From BD2-11 sp965221785 (lineage in GTDB: Bacteria > Gemmatimonadota > Gemmatimonadetes > Longimicrobiales > Gaopeijiaceae), in contig CBDCSR010000003.1 in the NCBI GenBank assembly GCA_965221785.1, forward strand, positions 1,736,001 through 1,800,000: a stretch of DNA of 64,000 bases. The letters are read 5' to 3'. The position numbers and the translations under genes are program-made. The notes under the pieces were generated by a model. It was not told the origin of the DNA. It ran no database searches and saw only the letters and a list, made by a program, of their open reading frames with translations. This document shows, in pieces, positions 50,379 through 58,648 of this stretch. The first letter of the stretch is position 1; the number at the start of each line of letters is the position of its first letter.

Positions 50379-52415
50379 CTACTGCATCCGCCCGAAGCGC
50401 ACGTCGCGCGTTCGTCCGTTCGAGAGGTAGAAGCCGATCACCTGACCGTTGCGGTCTCGCTCGAAGCGGAAGGTGAACCCGCCCCCGGAGAAGGTGTCCG
50501 GTTGGCTCCGTTCGAGCGTCGCGTCGTCGAGCCGGCGCTGCTTCATCACCAGTTCGCCGTCCTCGACGACGATCTGGTAGAAGGTCTCGACTTCCTCGCT
50601 GAAGTAGCGGCCCACATACTCGGCCGGATCCGTGGGCCCTTCCGCCGACTCGTCCGCCAGGCGCGTGGCAGGGTGCTCGCCGTTCTGGTGCAGCGTGAGG
50701 CCGCTGACCGCGCCGTCCGCGTCGCGGTGGAAGGTGACCGAGGCCACGACCGCGGTGAGGCTGAAGGTCGAGTCGGACGTGGGCACGATCCCGACCCGGG
50801 GCTGGCCGGTCGCCTGGACGTGGAGATCGTCGTCCTCGCGCGTGAAGGTGAGGATGAAGTTGGGGGCCTCGTCGAGGGCGTAGCGACCGACGAACTCGTC
50901 GAAATCCTCGGAAGCGTAGTCGTCGGGATCGAAGTCGCCGTCACCCTCTTCCTCCGCCACCGTCTCCTCAGGCTCCATCGCGTCGGCGAAGAACGCCGCG
51001 GCGAGCTCATACGCCACCGCGCTGCTGAACTCGGCGTTGTTGCTCTGCGTGGTGAGGCCGGCGTTGATCTCCGGGTAGTAGACCAGCATCGAACGGTGCG
51101 CGACGTCCGCGCCGCCGTGATGCACCCGCCTGAGCCCGCGCTGCTCGTCGACGGAGAGGCCGTACCCGTAGCCGGTTTCCTCGCCGTCCGAGAGGACGTA
51201 GGAGGTCATCATCTCGTCGAAGATCCCGGCGCTGCCGAGCCGCGGGCTGGCGTAGTTCTCGACCCAGGTCTGCAGGTCTCCCACCGTCGAGTACATGCCG
51301 CCCGCACCCGCCGCGCCGCCCAGGTCGCCCACCTGGAGGAAGGCGTCGGGCCCGGGCGTGTAGCCCTCCGACATCTCCGGGACGATGTGGAGGGGTGAGG
51401 GGCGCACCATCGTGCGGGTCATCCCCAGGGGCTCGAAGACGTTCTCGCGCATGAAGGTGGGGAAGTCCTGGCCCGATGTGCGTTCGACGATGACGGCGGC
51501 CAGCCCGAAGGCCGTGTTGTTGTAGTTCCACTCGGCGCCGGGCTCGTTCTGGAGTGCAGGCTGGCGCTGCACGATGTCGATGAGCTCCGAGCGATCGATC
51601 CAGTCGCCGCGGTCCAGTCGGCGCCCGGTCATGCGGATCAGGTTCAGAAACTCGCGCAGGCCGGAGGTATGGGTGATCAGATGACGCACGTTGATGCTCC
51701 GATCGAATTCCGGGAGCTCGGGGATGTGCTTGCGGATGTCATCGTCCAGCGAGAGCAGCCCCCGCTCGGCCTGGAGCATGATCGCGAAGGCGGTGAACTG
51801 CTTCGAGGTCGAGCCGATGTTGGTGCGCGTGTCGGTGGCGAAGGGGATGCCGTAGCCGAGGTTGGCCATGCCGTAGGCCTGCGAGTAGAGCGTCTCGCCG
51901 TCGCGCCAGACCTGGACAGCCGCCCCGGGGGTGTCATCGCCGTCGAACCGGGACATCAACTGGTCGGTGAGCCTCTTCGGGTCGGTCTCGAGCGGCTCGA
52001 GCCGGAGCAGGGTGATCGCGTACCCGCCTGATGCGCCGTCGACCAGCGTCAGCTCCACGGTGTGGGCGCCGGCCTCCGACAAGCGCGCGTCGAAGCGCTC
52101 GATGCCCTGTCCGGGGCCGCTCGAGTCGCCCAGGCGCTCTCCGTTCGGGGCGCGCACGTGCACGCGCATATCCGCCGAGACCTGGTCCACCTCGCCGAGC
52201 ACGAAGTAGTCCTCTCCGGCCTCGAAGGTGTAGTGGACGGTATCGCCTTCCGCGAGGGATCCGGCCAGCGTGCGGCCGAGGGAGAGGGGCGTCGCGTCCT
52301 GGGCGGCGAGATGGCGGGGGAGGGACGCCACGCCGGCGACGGCCGCGAGCAGGGTGAGGGCGGCGAGTCGGACGACGCGGGAGAGGATCGGGATCGCTTC
52401 GGGTTGTTCACGCAT
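50379..52415 (-). CDS. Secreted serine hydrolase (class C beta-lactamase-like) with pre-peptidase and DUF3471-type domains
   Basis: 678 residues from ATG 52415. A signal peptide (about 12-39, ending LAAQ) is followed by a PPC-like beta-sandwich (about 45-135), the serine-hydrolase domain (about 145-490: Ser202-x-x-Lys205 in GSTSK, Tyr298-x-Asn300 in WNYNN, VHHGGADV) and C-terminal beta-barrels: one beginning DEFVGRYALDE, a second at PAEYVGRYFSEE. This is a beta-lactamase/D-peptidase family member rather than a true AmpC. It is likely periplasmic or outer-surface, and may cleave D-amino-acid peptides or esters. Confidence 0.92.
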   Translation of the reverse strand: MREQPEAIPILSRVVRLAALTLLAAVAGVASLPRHLAAQDATPLSLGRTLAGSLAEGDTVHYTFEAGEDYFVLGEVDQVSADMRVHVRAPNGERLGDSSGPGQGIERFDARLSEAGAHTVELTLVDGASGGYAITLLRLEPLETDPKRLTDQLMSRFDGDDTPGAAVQVWRDGETLYSQAYGMANLGYGIPFATDTRTNIGSTSKQFTAFAIMLQAERGLLSLDDDIRKHIPELPEFDRSINVRHLITHTSGLREFLNLIRMTGRRLDRGDWIDRSELIDIVQRQPALQNEPGAEWNYNNTAFGLAAVIVERTSGQDFPTFMRENVFEPLGMTRTMVRPSPLHIVPEMSEGYTPGPDAFLQVGDLGGAAGAGGMYSTVGDLQTWVENYASPRLGSAGIFDEMMTSYVLSDGEETGYGYGLSVDEQRGLRRVHHGGADVAHRSMLVYYPEINAGLTTQSNNAEFSSAVAYELAAAFFADAMEPEETVAEEEGDGDFDPDDYASEDFDEFVGRYALDEAPNFILTFTREDDDLHVQATGQPRVGIVPTSDSTFSLTAVVASVTFHRDADGAVSGLTLHQNGEHPATRLADESAEGPTDPAEYVGRYFSEEVETFYQIVVEDGELVMKQRRLDDATLERSQPDTFSGGGFTFRFERDRNGQVIGFYLSNGRTRDVRFGRMQ

Positions 52416-52479
52416 GGATTCTTCTCGGGAAAGGGTCTCACCTGGAACGTGCGCCATCTCGTGGCAGCGGTACCCGGGA

Positions 52480-53145
52480 TCAGCGTGGAGATGCCGGCGT
52501 GACGGGCGACCGATCCCCAAGCCCCCGCCAGACCAGGTACGAGTAGGCGATCGGAATCATCGTCATCGCCACGAATACGAGCGCGGACACCCAGAGTCGC
52601 GCGGGATGGGGCAGGAAGCCGGTGGCCACCATCAGCAGGCCGGCGAACGCGCACGCATAGCCGCCGAGTCGGTGGGTCCGACGCCACACGGTGTCGTTCG
52701 AGAGGGTCCACCGCGTCCGGATGCCGGTCCACCGGTTCGGGGAGAGGCGGGGCAGGATCGGGCTGATTCCCGCGAACAGGAGGCCCATTCCGATGAGCAT
52801 CGCCTGAACGGGGTCGACATCCCATCCGAGACCAAGCCCCAGCACGAGGATGTGCGCGGCCGCCAGGAAGATCAGAACGAGGTTGCAAAGCAGCCAGTAG
52901 TTCTTCCGGGACTCCGCATGGCGACGGCGGCGCGAGTCGATGCGCGGCAGACCGAGGAAGAGGAGCCAGACGCCGACTCCGACGAACACCATGAGAAATG
53001 CGCCAATAGCCTTCGACACCGTGCTGTCGGGCTCGCCGGCCAGATTCCAGTGGATCGGGATCTCGGCGGGGAGCGCCGGGAGGACCAGAAGGGAATAGAC
53101 CGCCATTCCGGCCACGATCAGGAGTCCGAACCACTTGCGCGTCAT
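52480..53145 (-). CDS. SdpI-family / DUF1648 membrane protein
   Basis: 221 residues with about six helices. The DUF1648 opening is LPALPAEIPIHWNLAGEPDSTVSK, and the SdpI signature PNRWTGIRTRWTLSNDTVWRRTHRLGG lies near residue 140. In Bacillus, SdpI is the immunity and signalling protein for the SdpC toxin; most homologues elsewhere have no known partner. It starts 4 nt inside the propeller gene end (ATGA) and is followed after 64 nt by the serine hydrolase. Confidence 0.9.
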   Translation of the reverse strand: MTRKWFGLLIVAGMAVYSLLVLPALPAEIPIHWNLAGEPDSTVSKAIGAFLMVFVGVGVWLLFLGLPRIDSRRRRHAESRKNYWLLCNLVLIFLAAAHILVLGLGLGWDVDPVQAMLIGMGLLFAGISPILPRLSPNRWTGIRTRWTLSNDTVWRRTHRLGGYACAFAGLLMVATGFLPHPARLWVSALVFVAMTMIPIAYSYLVWRGLGDRSPVTPASPR

Positions 53146-54482
53146 CTGGCACCTCCTGCGGGGGCTTGACCCGATTCCGTCCCTACGATCCGGAATATCT
53201 GAACTGTTTCCGTATCGAGCGAGTCCCTGCCCACGCCGAGCAGCCGATCCCCGTCGATGTCATGAAGCTCGAACCGGTCGGGGAGGATGAGATCGCCCAG
53301 CCAGGCCCCGGTCGGGTCGAACACGGTCCACGTTTCCGTGAAGACGATGGGGCCGGGGAGGCGCGAGTCGAAGAGGCCGAAGGATTCTTCCGGGAAGACG
53401 CGTGCCCAGATGCCGCCCCGGTCATCCAGCAGGAGCCGGTCGAAGAGGGGCTTGTGGGTCGGATCCTCGGGATACTCGTCGAGCGCAGGGAACAGCAGCC
53501 TGGTTTCCGGCTCGCCGGCCGGTGCCCAGGCGAGAAACTCCATCCGACGCTCGGAATAGCGCTGCCGATCCCTCGCCGACACCGGTTGGGGCTGACCGGC
53601 CCATCGAACAATCGACTGGAGGCCGCCACCGGCATCGTAGCGTCGGAGTTCCGGGATTCGTCCATTCCCGACGACAAACCGGTCATTGCGTGTCGCGTGC
53701 GTGCGACCGGATGTCCCCCATGGGATGACCCACGGACGCGCGCCTCCGTCGAATGTCCGGATCCATGCCTCGAGCAACCCGGCTGTCGTAACGGTGTCGA
53801 CAGCCTCGGAGAATGCACCGACCCACGCGAAGGCATCCTCGATGAAGCCTTGACGGTCGACGGGGGGCATTCGGCTGCGCTGCTGCACCAGGGCTCGCCG
53901 GCAGTTGGCGGAGACACCCTGCACCGGTGCCGGCTGTCCGCCCCACCGATACTCGGCCCGCCGCGCGAACGTCCCATCCCGGTCGAAGAGGTGGAGCGTC
54001 AGCCGGGAATGGACCGCGATGGAATCGCCACCGCATACGTGAAGGCCGACGATGTTCCGCAGTTCTCCCGGACCCTCGCCCCGCCCCCCGAAGCGACCGG
54101 CAAGTGTGCCGGCGGCGTCGAAGACGACCACTTCGGAAGTGCCCGCGTTGGCGACGACGATTCCGCCATCCGGGAGGAATCGGGCGCCCTGCACGCGGTA
54201 GAGTGGAATCTCGTCCCGTCCTCCGTCGGGGCTCGAGGATGCGCCGATCACCACTTCGGGCATGGACGCGACCAGCCAACCCTGATCTTCACCCCACACG
54301 GGCGCTGCGCTTTCGACGATCCGGATGGCCGCGCTGTCGCGCTGGGCCGCTGAGCGAAAGTCGAAAGCCGTCTCATCCCCGGAGCCGCATCCCGCGAGCG
54401 CCGCCGCCGTGATGGCGAGGGATGCCCTCCGGATCCGGAATCCGCGATCCGGATGCCGGCTACATTCCCTTCTCGCCTCCAT
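53142..54482 (-). CDS. Six-bladed beta-propeller lipoprotein (NHL/BF-type)
   Basis: 446 residues from ATG 54482, with GGAG 7 nt upstream. A basic N-terminus leads to a hydrophobic helix ending ALAGC (lipobox). The mature part has propeller blades such as GARFLPDGGIVVANAGTSEVVVFDAAGTLAGRFGGRGEGPGELRN, characteristic of six-bladed propeller proteins in Bacteroidetes and Gemmatimonadota. Its role is probably binding in the periplasm; no enzyme motif is seen. It overlaps the S9 peptidase stop by 23 nt and the SdpI-like start by 4, so the three are co-translated. Confidence 0.85.
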   Translation of the reverse strand: MEARRECSRHPDRGFRIRRASLAITAAALAGCGSGDETAFDFRSAAQRDSAAIRIVESAAPVWGEDQGWLVASMPEVVIGASSSPDGGRDEIPLYRVQGARFLPDGGIVVANAGTSEVVVFDAAGTLAGRFGGRGEGPGELRNIVGLHVCGGDSIAVHSRLTLHLFDRDGTFARRAEYRWGGQPAPVQGVSANCRRALVQQRSRMPPVDRQGFIEDAFAWVGAFSEAVDTVTTAGLLEAWIRTFDGGARPWVIPWGTSGRTHATRNDRFVVGNGRIPELRRYDAGGGLQSIVRWAGQPQPVSARDRQRYSERRMEFLAWAPAGEPETRLLFPALDEYPEDPTHKPLFDRLLLDDRGGIWARVFPEESFGLFDSRLPGPIVFTETWTVFDPTGAWLGDLILPDRFELHDIDGDRLLGVGRDSLDTETVQIFRIVGTESGQAPAGGAR

Positions 54483-56442
54483 ACTCGATCTCCGTCACCA
54501 GAAACTCCTCGAAGAAGTCCAGCATGTCGTGGAGTTTCTCGATCGTATTGTCGCGCCCATATACGTAGTACCCCTCGTCGGGATATGCCTTATAGCGCAC
54601 GATCTTGTAATGCTGATCGAGTTTGCGGGCGAAGTCGAGGGCCGCAGGTGCTCCACCTTCCTCCAGGCGCCAGTCGGCGGCCACGCCCTCCCCCTGAATG
54701 ACGAACGTGGGCGTGGTCACCTGATCGGCCTTGAATATTGCGGAACTGTGGAGATAGACGTCGCGATTCTCCGGATACGGGCCCAGCTCGTACTCCACCA
54801 GCTTGATGTGCTGCAGTTCGTGCACCTCGGTGTGGAAGTCGGTCATGTCACCGTAGCCCGAGAGCGAGATCGCAGCCTGGAAGACATCCGGGGCGAAGGC
54901 CACCGCGGCCATGGTCATGATGCCGCCGTAGCTGGTGCCGGTGACCGCGATCTTGTCGGGGTCCACGTAGGGCAGGGTCTTCAGGTAGTCGACGCCCGCC
55001 AGCACGTCCTCCAGGTCGCAGTGGCCCCAGCATTCGTTGTTCAGGTCCTCGAATTCGAGGCCGTAGCCGGAGCTGCCGCGGATGTTGGGCATGAGCACGA
55101 CGTAGCCGCGTTGCGCAAAGAAGTGGACCTGCTGGTGGCGGCGGAACTGGTCGTCGAACTGGGACGTGGGGCCGCCGTGGATCCACAACACCCCGGGGAA
55201 GCGCTCGTCCGGAGCCGCGTCCGGGGGCCGGTGCAGGTAGGCCTCGATGGTGAGCCCGTCGGTGCTCGGGTAGCGCACCTTCCCGGGCATGTGCAGCGCG
55301 TCCGCTGCCCCCGCGGGGATCTCGCTGTGCAGGAGCTGCTTCCCGCCCGACGCGACATCGATGGCGAAGAGCTCCGCGGGCCGCACCGGGGTCTCGAAGG
55401 TGTAGCTGATGCGGTCGCCGGCGGGAGACCACTCAGGGCGGAGCGCCGCGCCCACGTCCGGATCCACCAGGACGCCGGGTTCGCCGCCGTCGGCCGACAC
55501 CACGCGGAGGGAGTGGACGCCGTCGCGGTTCTCCGTGTAGCTGATCCAGCGGCCGTCCGGGGACCAGCGGGCGTCGCTCTGGTCGTAGTCGGACGCCGCG
55601 ACGGGACGCGGTTCGCCGCCGGCGCGGGGCACGAGCCAGAAGTTCAGCCAGCCGCTCCGCTGGGAGCGGAAGAGGATGGCTTCACCGTCCGGGGAAACCT
55701 GTGCGGCCCCGAACGCCCTGCCGGCGCGGTAGTCGAAAAAGCCCGTGTCCCTTACGACCATGCGCGGGTTGCTTCCGTCGGGGTCGATCTCGATCACGTC
55801 GTGGTCGACCCAGCGGTCGTCCATGCGCACGTAGAGCAGCCGGTCGCCGTCGGGCGTCCAGCTGGGGTAGCCCTCGTAGAGCGGGTCGCCGGTGAGGCGG
55901 TGCACCTTTCCGTCGGGCACCGACACCGTCCAGATGTCCATGTTGCCGAAGCGGTCACCGGAGAAGGCGATCCACCGGCTGTCCGGCGACCACGCCAGTC
56001 CGTTGGCGCGCGCGGCCAGGCCGGTGAGCCGGCGGTCGGAACCGCCCTCGGCGGACCAGAGCCAGATCTCCGGCGCACCGCTCTTGTCGGAGGTGTAGGC
56101 GATCCAGCGGCCGTCGGGTGACCAGACGGGCTGTGGCGCGCCGAGCGAGCCCACCCCGCTCAGGCTGAGGTCGCCGGAGAGCGTCGTGAAGGCACCGTCC
56201 TCCGTGGCGACCGCCCCCAGCCCGCCCCCGGACACGAACGTGATCGTCGACCCGTCGGGAGCCCACTGCGGCGAGCGGCTGCCGCCGACCGCCGCCCGCA
56301 GGTCGACCAGCGCCTCCGCGCTGACGGGGCCCCCGTCCACCGAGCCCGGCGGACCACCCTCGGCCGCGGGCGCCTCCGAGGTGCAGCCCCACCCCGTCCA
56401 AACCGTCAGGATCGCCGCCGCAACCACCGTCAACCGTCTCAT
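54460..56442 (-). CDS. Secreted S9-like peptidase with altered catalytic His position
   Basis: 660 residues from ATG 56442. After a signal segment (to about residue 21, with a Cys that could be a weak lipobox) comes a propeller with WSPDGRWIAYTS-type repeats and then the hydrolase domain (about 390-655). The nucleophile is Ser504 in GTSYGG, and the oxyanion region is HGGPTSQF. Where family members have a D after HG and an EGH, this one has QGEGVAADW and YPDEGYYVYGRDN: the His is Tyr625 and the Asp is not aligned. I recall similar YPNENYYV-like ends in relatives, so the change may be inherited; activity is uncertain. Confidence 0.88.
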   Translation of the reverse strand: MRRLTVVAAAILTVWTGWGCTSEAPAAEGGPPGSVDGGPVSAEALVDLRAAVGGSRSPQWAPDGSTITFVSGGGLGAVATEDGAFTTLSGDLSLSGVGSLGAPQPVWSPDGRWIAYTSDKSGAPEIWLWSAEGGSDRRLTGLAARANGLAWSPDSRWIAFSGDRFGNMDIWTVSVPDGKVHRLTGDPLYEGYPSWTPDGDRLLYVRMDDRWVDHDVIEIDPDGSNPRMVVRDTGFFDYRAGRAFGAAQVSPDGEAILFRSQRSGWLNFWLVPRAGGEPRPVAASDYDQSDARWSPDGRWISYTENRDGVHSLRVVSADGGEPGVLVDPDVGAALRPEWSPAGDRISYTFETPVRPAELFAIDVASGGKQLLHSEIPAGAADALHMPGKVRYPSTDGLTIEAYLHRPPDAAPDERFPGVLWIHGGPTSQFDDQFRRHQQVHFFAQRGYVVLMPNIRGSSGYGLEFEDLNNECWGHCDLEDVLAGVDYLKTLPYVDPDKIAVTGTSYGGIMTMAAVAFAPDVFQAAISLSGYGDMTDFHTEVHELQHIKLVEYELGPYPENRDVYLHSSAIFKADQVTTPTFVIQGEGVAADWRLEEGGAPAALDFARKLDQHYKIVRYKAYPDEGYYVYGRDNTIEKLHDMLDFFEEFLVTEIEYGGEKGM

Positions 56443-56513
56443 CTCTGCATCCTCATGTCCAAGTGCGACGCGGCGGCGAGCGTAGCCCGGCCGGCTCATG
56501 GCCCGTCCCGCCC

Positions 56514-57338
56514 CTAACCCGCCCCGCCCCCGGCCGCGCCGACAGGCGACAGCGCCCGTCCCCGCAGCAGTGCATCCGTTTCCGTGATCCGCGGCTCGCC
56601 TCCCCCCGTGACCTCGATCACCGAGTGGGGCGGCACGGCTTCCCATTCGTCAGCCTCGTCCAGCCGCTCCGAGGCGATCAGCGTGCCTCCGGGAGCGAGC
56701 GCATGTCGGCGGGCGACATAGAGCGAGTTGGTCTCGTCGAAGTTCGAGGTGCGGATCACGGCGAGATTCCGTCCGTCGGCCAGGATCATGTTGAGCTTGC
56801 AGCGCACGTCCAGCGAGCACGCGCGCTCCGCGGCCCGCGCCAGCGCCGTTCCGGGCGACGCCCCCTTCCAGACCTCCGCGACCGCAAGCAGGAAGAGGGT
56901 CTCCGTGTCGGATGTCCCCCGGATCCGAGTGTAGAGCTCGTCGGGCAATGTCGAGCGCAAGGTGCGCATCGCGTGCGTGTGGAACTTGCGCACGTAGCCG
57001 TTCAGACCGAAGGACCACCGCTCGAACACGAACGGGGCCACCTCTCCGCGGTCCAGCGGGATGCCCGGGCTCGCGCTCCGCACGAGGGCCAGCGAACACG
57101 TCGAGCGCACGGAGGAGAGCACGTCCTCAAGGTCCGGGTCGTGCCAGATGGGGCGAGCTTCCCGGATCCGCACCGGGCGCCCCTGGTGATACCAGCCTAC
57201 GCCATATCCGTCGGCGTTGTGGACCCCGTGGCCCATCTCCCTGGCGTCATAGCTCTGCCGGACGAGGGTGTGGCTTCCCCCGAACACGACCGGGCGGACG
57301 GACGTCTCTTCGCCGGAATAGCATACGAATCGACACAA
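56514..57338 (-). CDS. Class II glutamine amidotransferase, EgtC-like
   Basis: 274 residues from TTG 57338, with GGGAG about 8 nt upstream. The start is fixed by Cys2 (MCRFVCYSG), the N-terminal nucleophile after Met removal. NADGYGVGWY, LVRSASPGIPL and the oxyanion pair LNG (usually HNG) follow the pattern of mycobacterial EgtC, which removes glutamate from the EgtB product. EgtB and EgtD are about 9 kb away, so EgtC is the best guess; a YafJ-like amidohydrolase remains possible. It lies between the threonine dehydratase and the S9-like gene. Confidence 0.75.
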   Translation of the reverse strand: MCRFVCYSGEETSVRPVVFGGSHTLVRQSYDAREMGHGVHNADGYGVGWYHQGRPVRIREARPIWHDPDLEDVLSSVRSTCSLALVRSASPGIPLDRGEVAPFVFERWSFGLNGYVRKFHTHAMRTLRSTLPDELYTRIRGTSDTETLFLLAVAEVWKGASPGTALARAAERACSLDVRCKLNMILADGRNLAVIRTSNFDETNSLYVARRHALAPGGTLIASERLDEADEWEAVPPHSVIEVTGGGEPRITETDALLRGRALSPVGAAGGGAG

Positions 57339-57416
57339 GGTCTTTTCTCTCCCTGGCAGGATGATCGGCTGGCGTCTTCGGAGATGAAGTTTTCCCGTGG
57401 ATGTGGCGCGTGCAAC

Positions 57417-58442
57417 TCAGCGGGGGGGCGCGGCACCCCGCCCGCGCTCCGGGTCGAGGATCTCCGCCAACAGATTCGAGTCTACATTCCCGCCCGAGAC
57501 GATCACCCCGGCGGGGCCTCCGCCCAGGTCGGGAATGCGTCCGAACAGGAGCGCGGCCATCGCCGCCGCGCCCGCAGGCTCCACCACCATTTTGGCGGTC
57601 TCGGCCAGCGCGCGCACGGCGGCGGTGATCTGGGCGTCGCTCACCCGCACGACATCGTCCACCAGAGCGCGTACATGCCGGTACGTGATTTCGCCCGCCA
57701 TCGGTGGGGCGAGTCCGTCCGCGACGGAGGCGACGCGCTCCAGGCGGGCCGGGCGCCCGATGCGCAGGCTCTCGGACATGGCCGCGGCGCCGCGCGGCTC
57801 GACGCCGTAGATGCGCAGTTCCGGCCGCAGGCGCTTCATCGCTGCGGCCACCCCGGCGATCAGACCGCCTCCGCCCACCGGCACCACCAGCACCTCCAGG
57901 TCCACTGCCTGCTCGGCGAACTCGAGCCCGGTGGTGCCGTGGCCGGCGATGACGGCAGGGTCGTCGAACGGGTGGGTGAAGAGCATCCCCCGGTCGCGCG
58001 CCAGCGCCTCCGCCAGGGCGAAAGCCTGGTGCACGTCGTCGGCGATCACCACCTCCGCCCCGTAGCCGGCGCTCGCCCGCGCCTTGGTCTCGGACGCGCC
58101 GGCGGGCATGACCACCGCGCACGGGACATCGACGCATCCCGCCGCCCACGCCAGCGCCTGCGCGTGGTTCCCGGCCGACACCGTGACTACCCCGCTACGG
58201 GCGGCCTTACCGGCGACCAGCACCTTGTTGAGCGCCCCGCGCACCTTGAAGGAGCCGGTCTTCTGCAGGCTCTCCATCTTGAGCCGAAGCGGGACGCCCG
58301 CCTGGCGGCTCAAGCGCCGCGACGACAGCACCGGCGTCCGGTGCAGCCGGTCGTCGATGCGGGCCCGGGCATCCTGGACGGCGTCGAGCGTTACGAGCGG
58401 TTCGATTCCGGAGCTCCGGGGAGCGGGGGATGCGGGTGACAA
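57417..58442 (-). CDS. Threonine/serine dehydratase-like PLP enzyme
   Basis: 341 residues. The PLP lysine Lys66 is in KTGSFKVRGA, the phosphate-binding loop is VGGGGLIAG, and the family motifs VSAGNHAQALAWAA, GVEPRGAAAM and EPAGAAAMA are clear. It lacks the ACT domain of biosynthetic IlvA, so it is a catabolic-type threonine ammonia-lyase or serine racemase. The only available start is TTG at 58442, since a stop lies eight codons upstream; the region before it holds a repeated motif. Confidence 0.92.
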   Translation of the reverse strand: MSPASPAPRSSGIEPLVTLDAVQDARARIDDRLHRTPVLSSRRLSRQAGVPLRLKMESLQKTGSFKVRGALNKVLVAGKAARSGVVTVSAGNHAQALAWAAGCVDVPCAVVMPAGASETKARASAGYGAEVVIADDVHQAFALAEALARDRGMLFTHPFDDPAVIAGHGTTGLEFAEQAVDLEVLVVPVGGGGLIAGVAAAMKRLRPELRIYGVEPRGAAAMSESLRIGRPARLERVASVADGLAPPMAGEITYRHVRALVDDVVRVSDAQITAAVRALAETAKMVVEPAGAAAMAALLFGRIPDLGGGPAGVIVSGGNVDSNLLAEILDPERGRGAAPPR

Positions 58443-58443
58443 G

Positions 58444-58480
58444 TTACTGACAACATGGTGTCATTTACTGACAATATTGT
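58444..58480. promoter_or_regulatory. Direct-repeat regulatory region between two divergent genes
   Basis: TTACTGACAA occurs at 58444-58453 and 58465-58474, exactly 21 bp apart (two helical turns). The second copy runs into ACAATATTGT (58471-58480), a perfect 10-bp palindrome. It is AT-rich and lies next to the dehydratase start, so a regulator binding both copies is likely. Confidence 0.5.
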
Positions 58481-58648
58481 TTCCCGGGCGGTGGAGCCGT
58501 GGACGAAGGGCTGACGCGCCGGCCAGGGACCGGAGCGGCAATCGGGGATGATGCGGCACGTCCCGCGTCGGCGCCAGTGAGTGAACGCCCACCCGTCCGA
58601 GCCTCATTGGGAACAACCGCCGTCTGGCGGGATACTTGCGGCGCAGTC

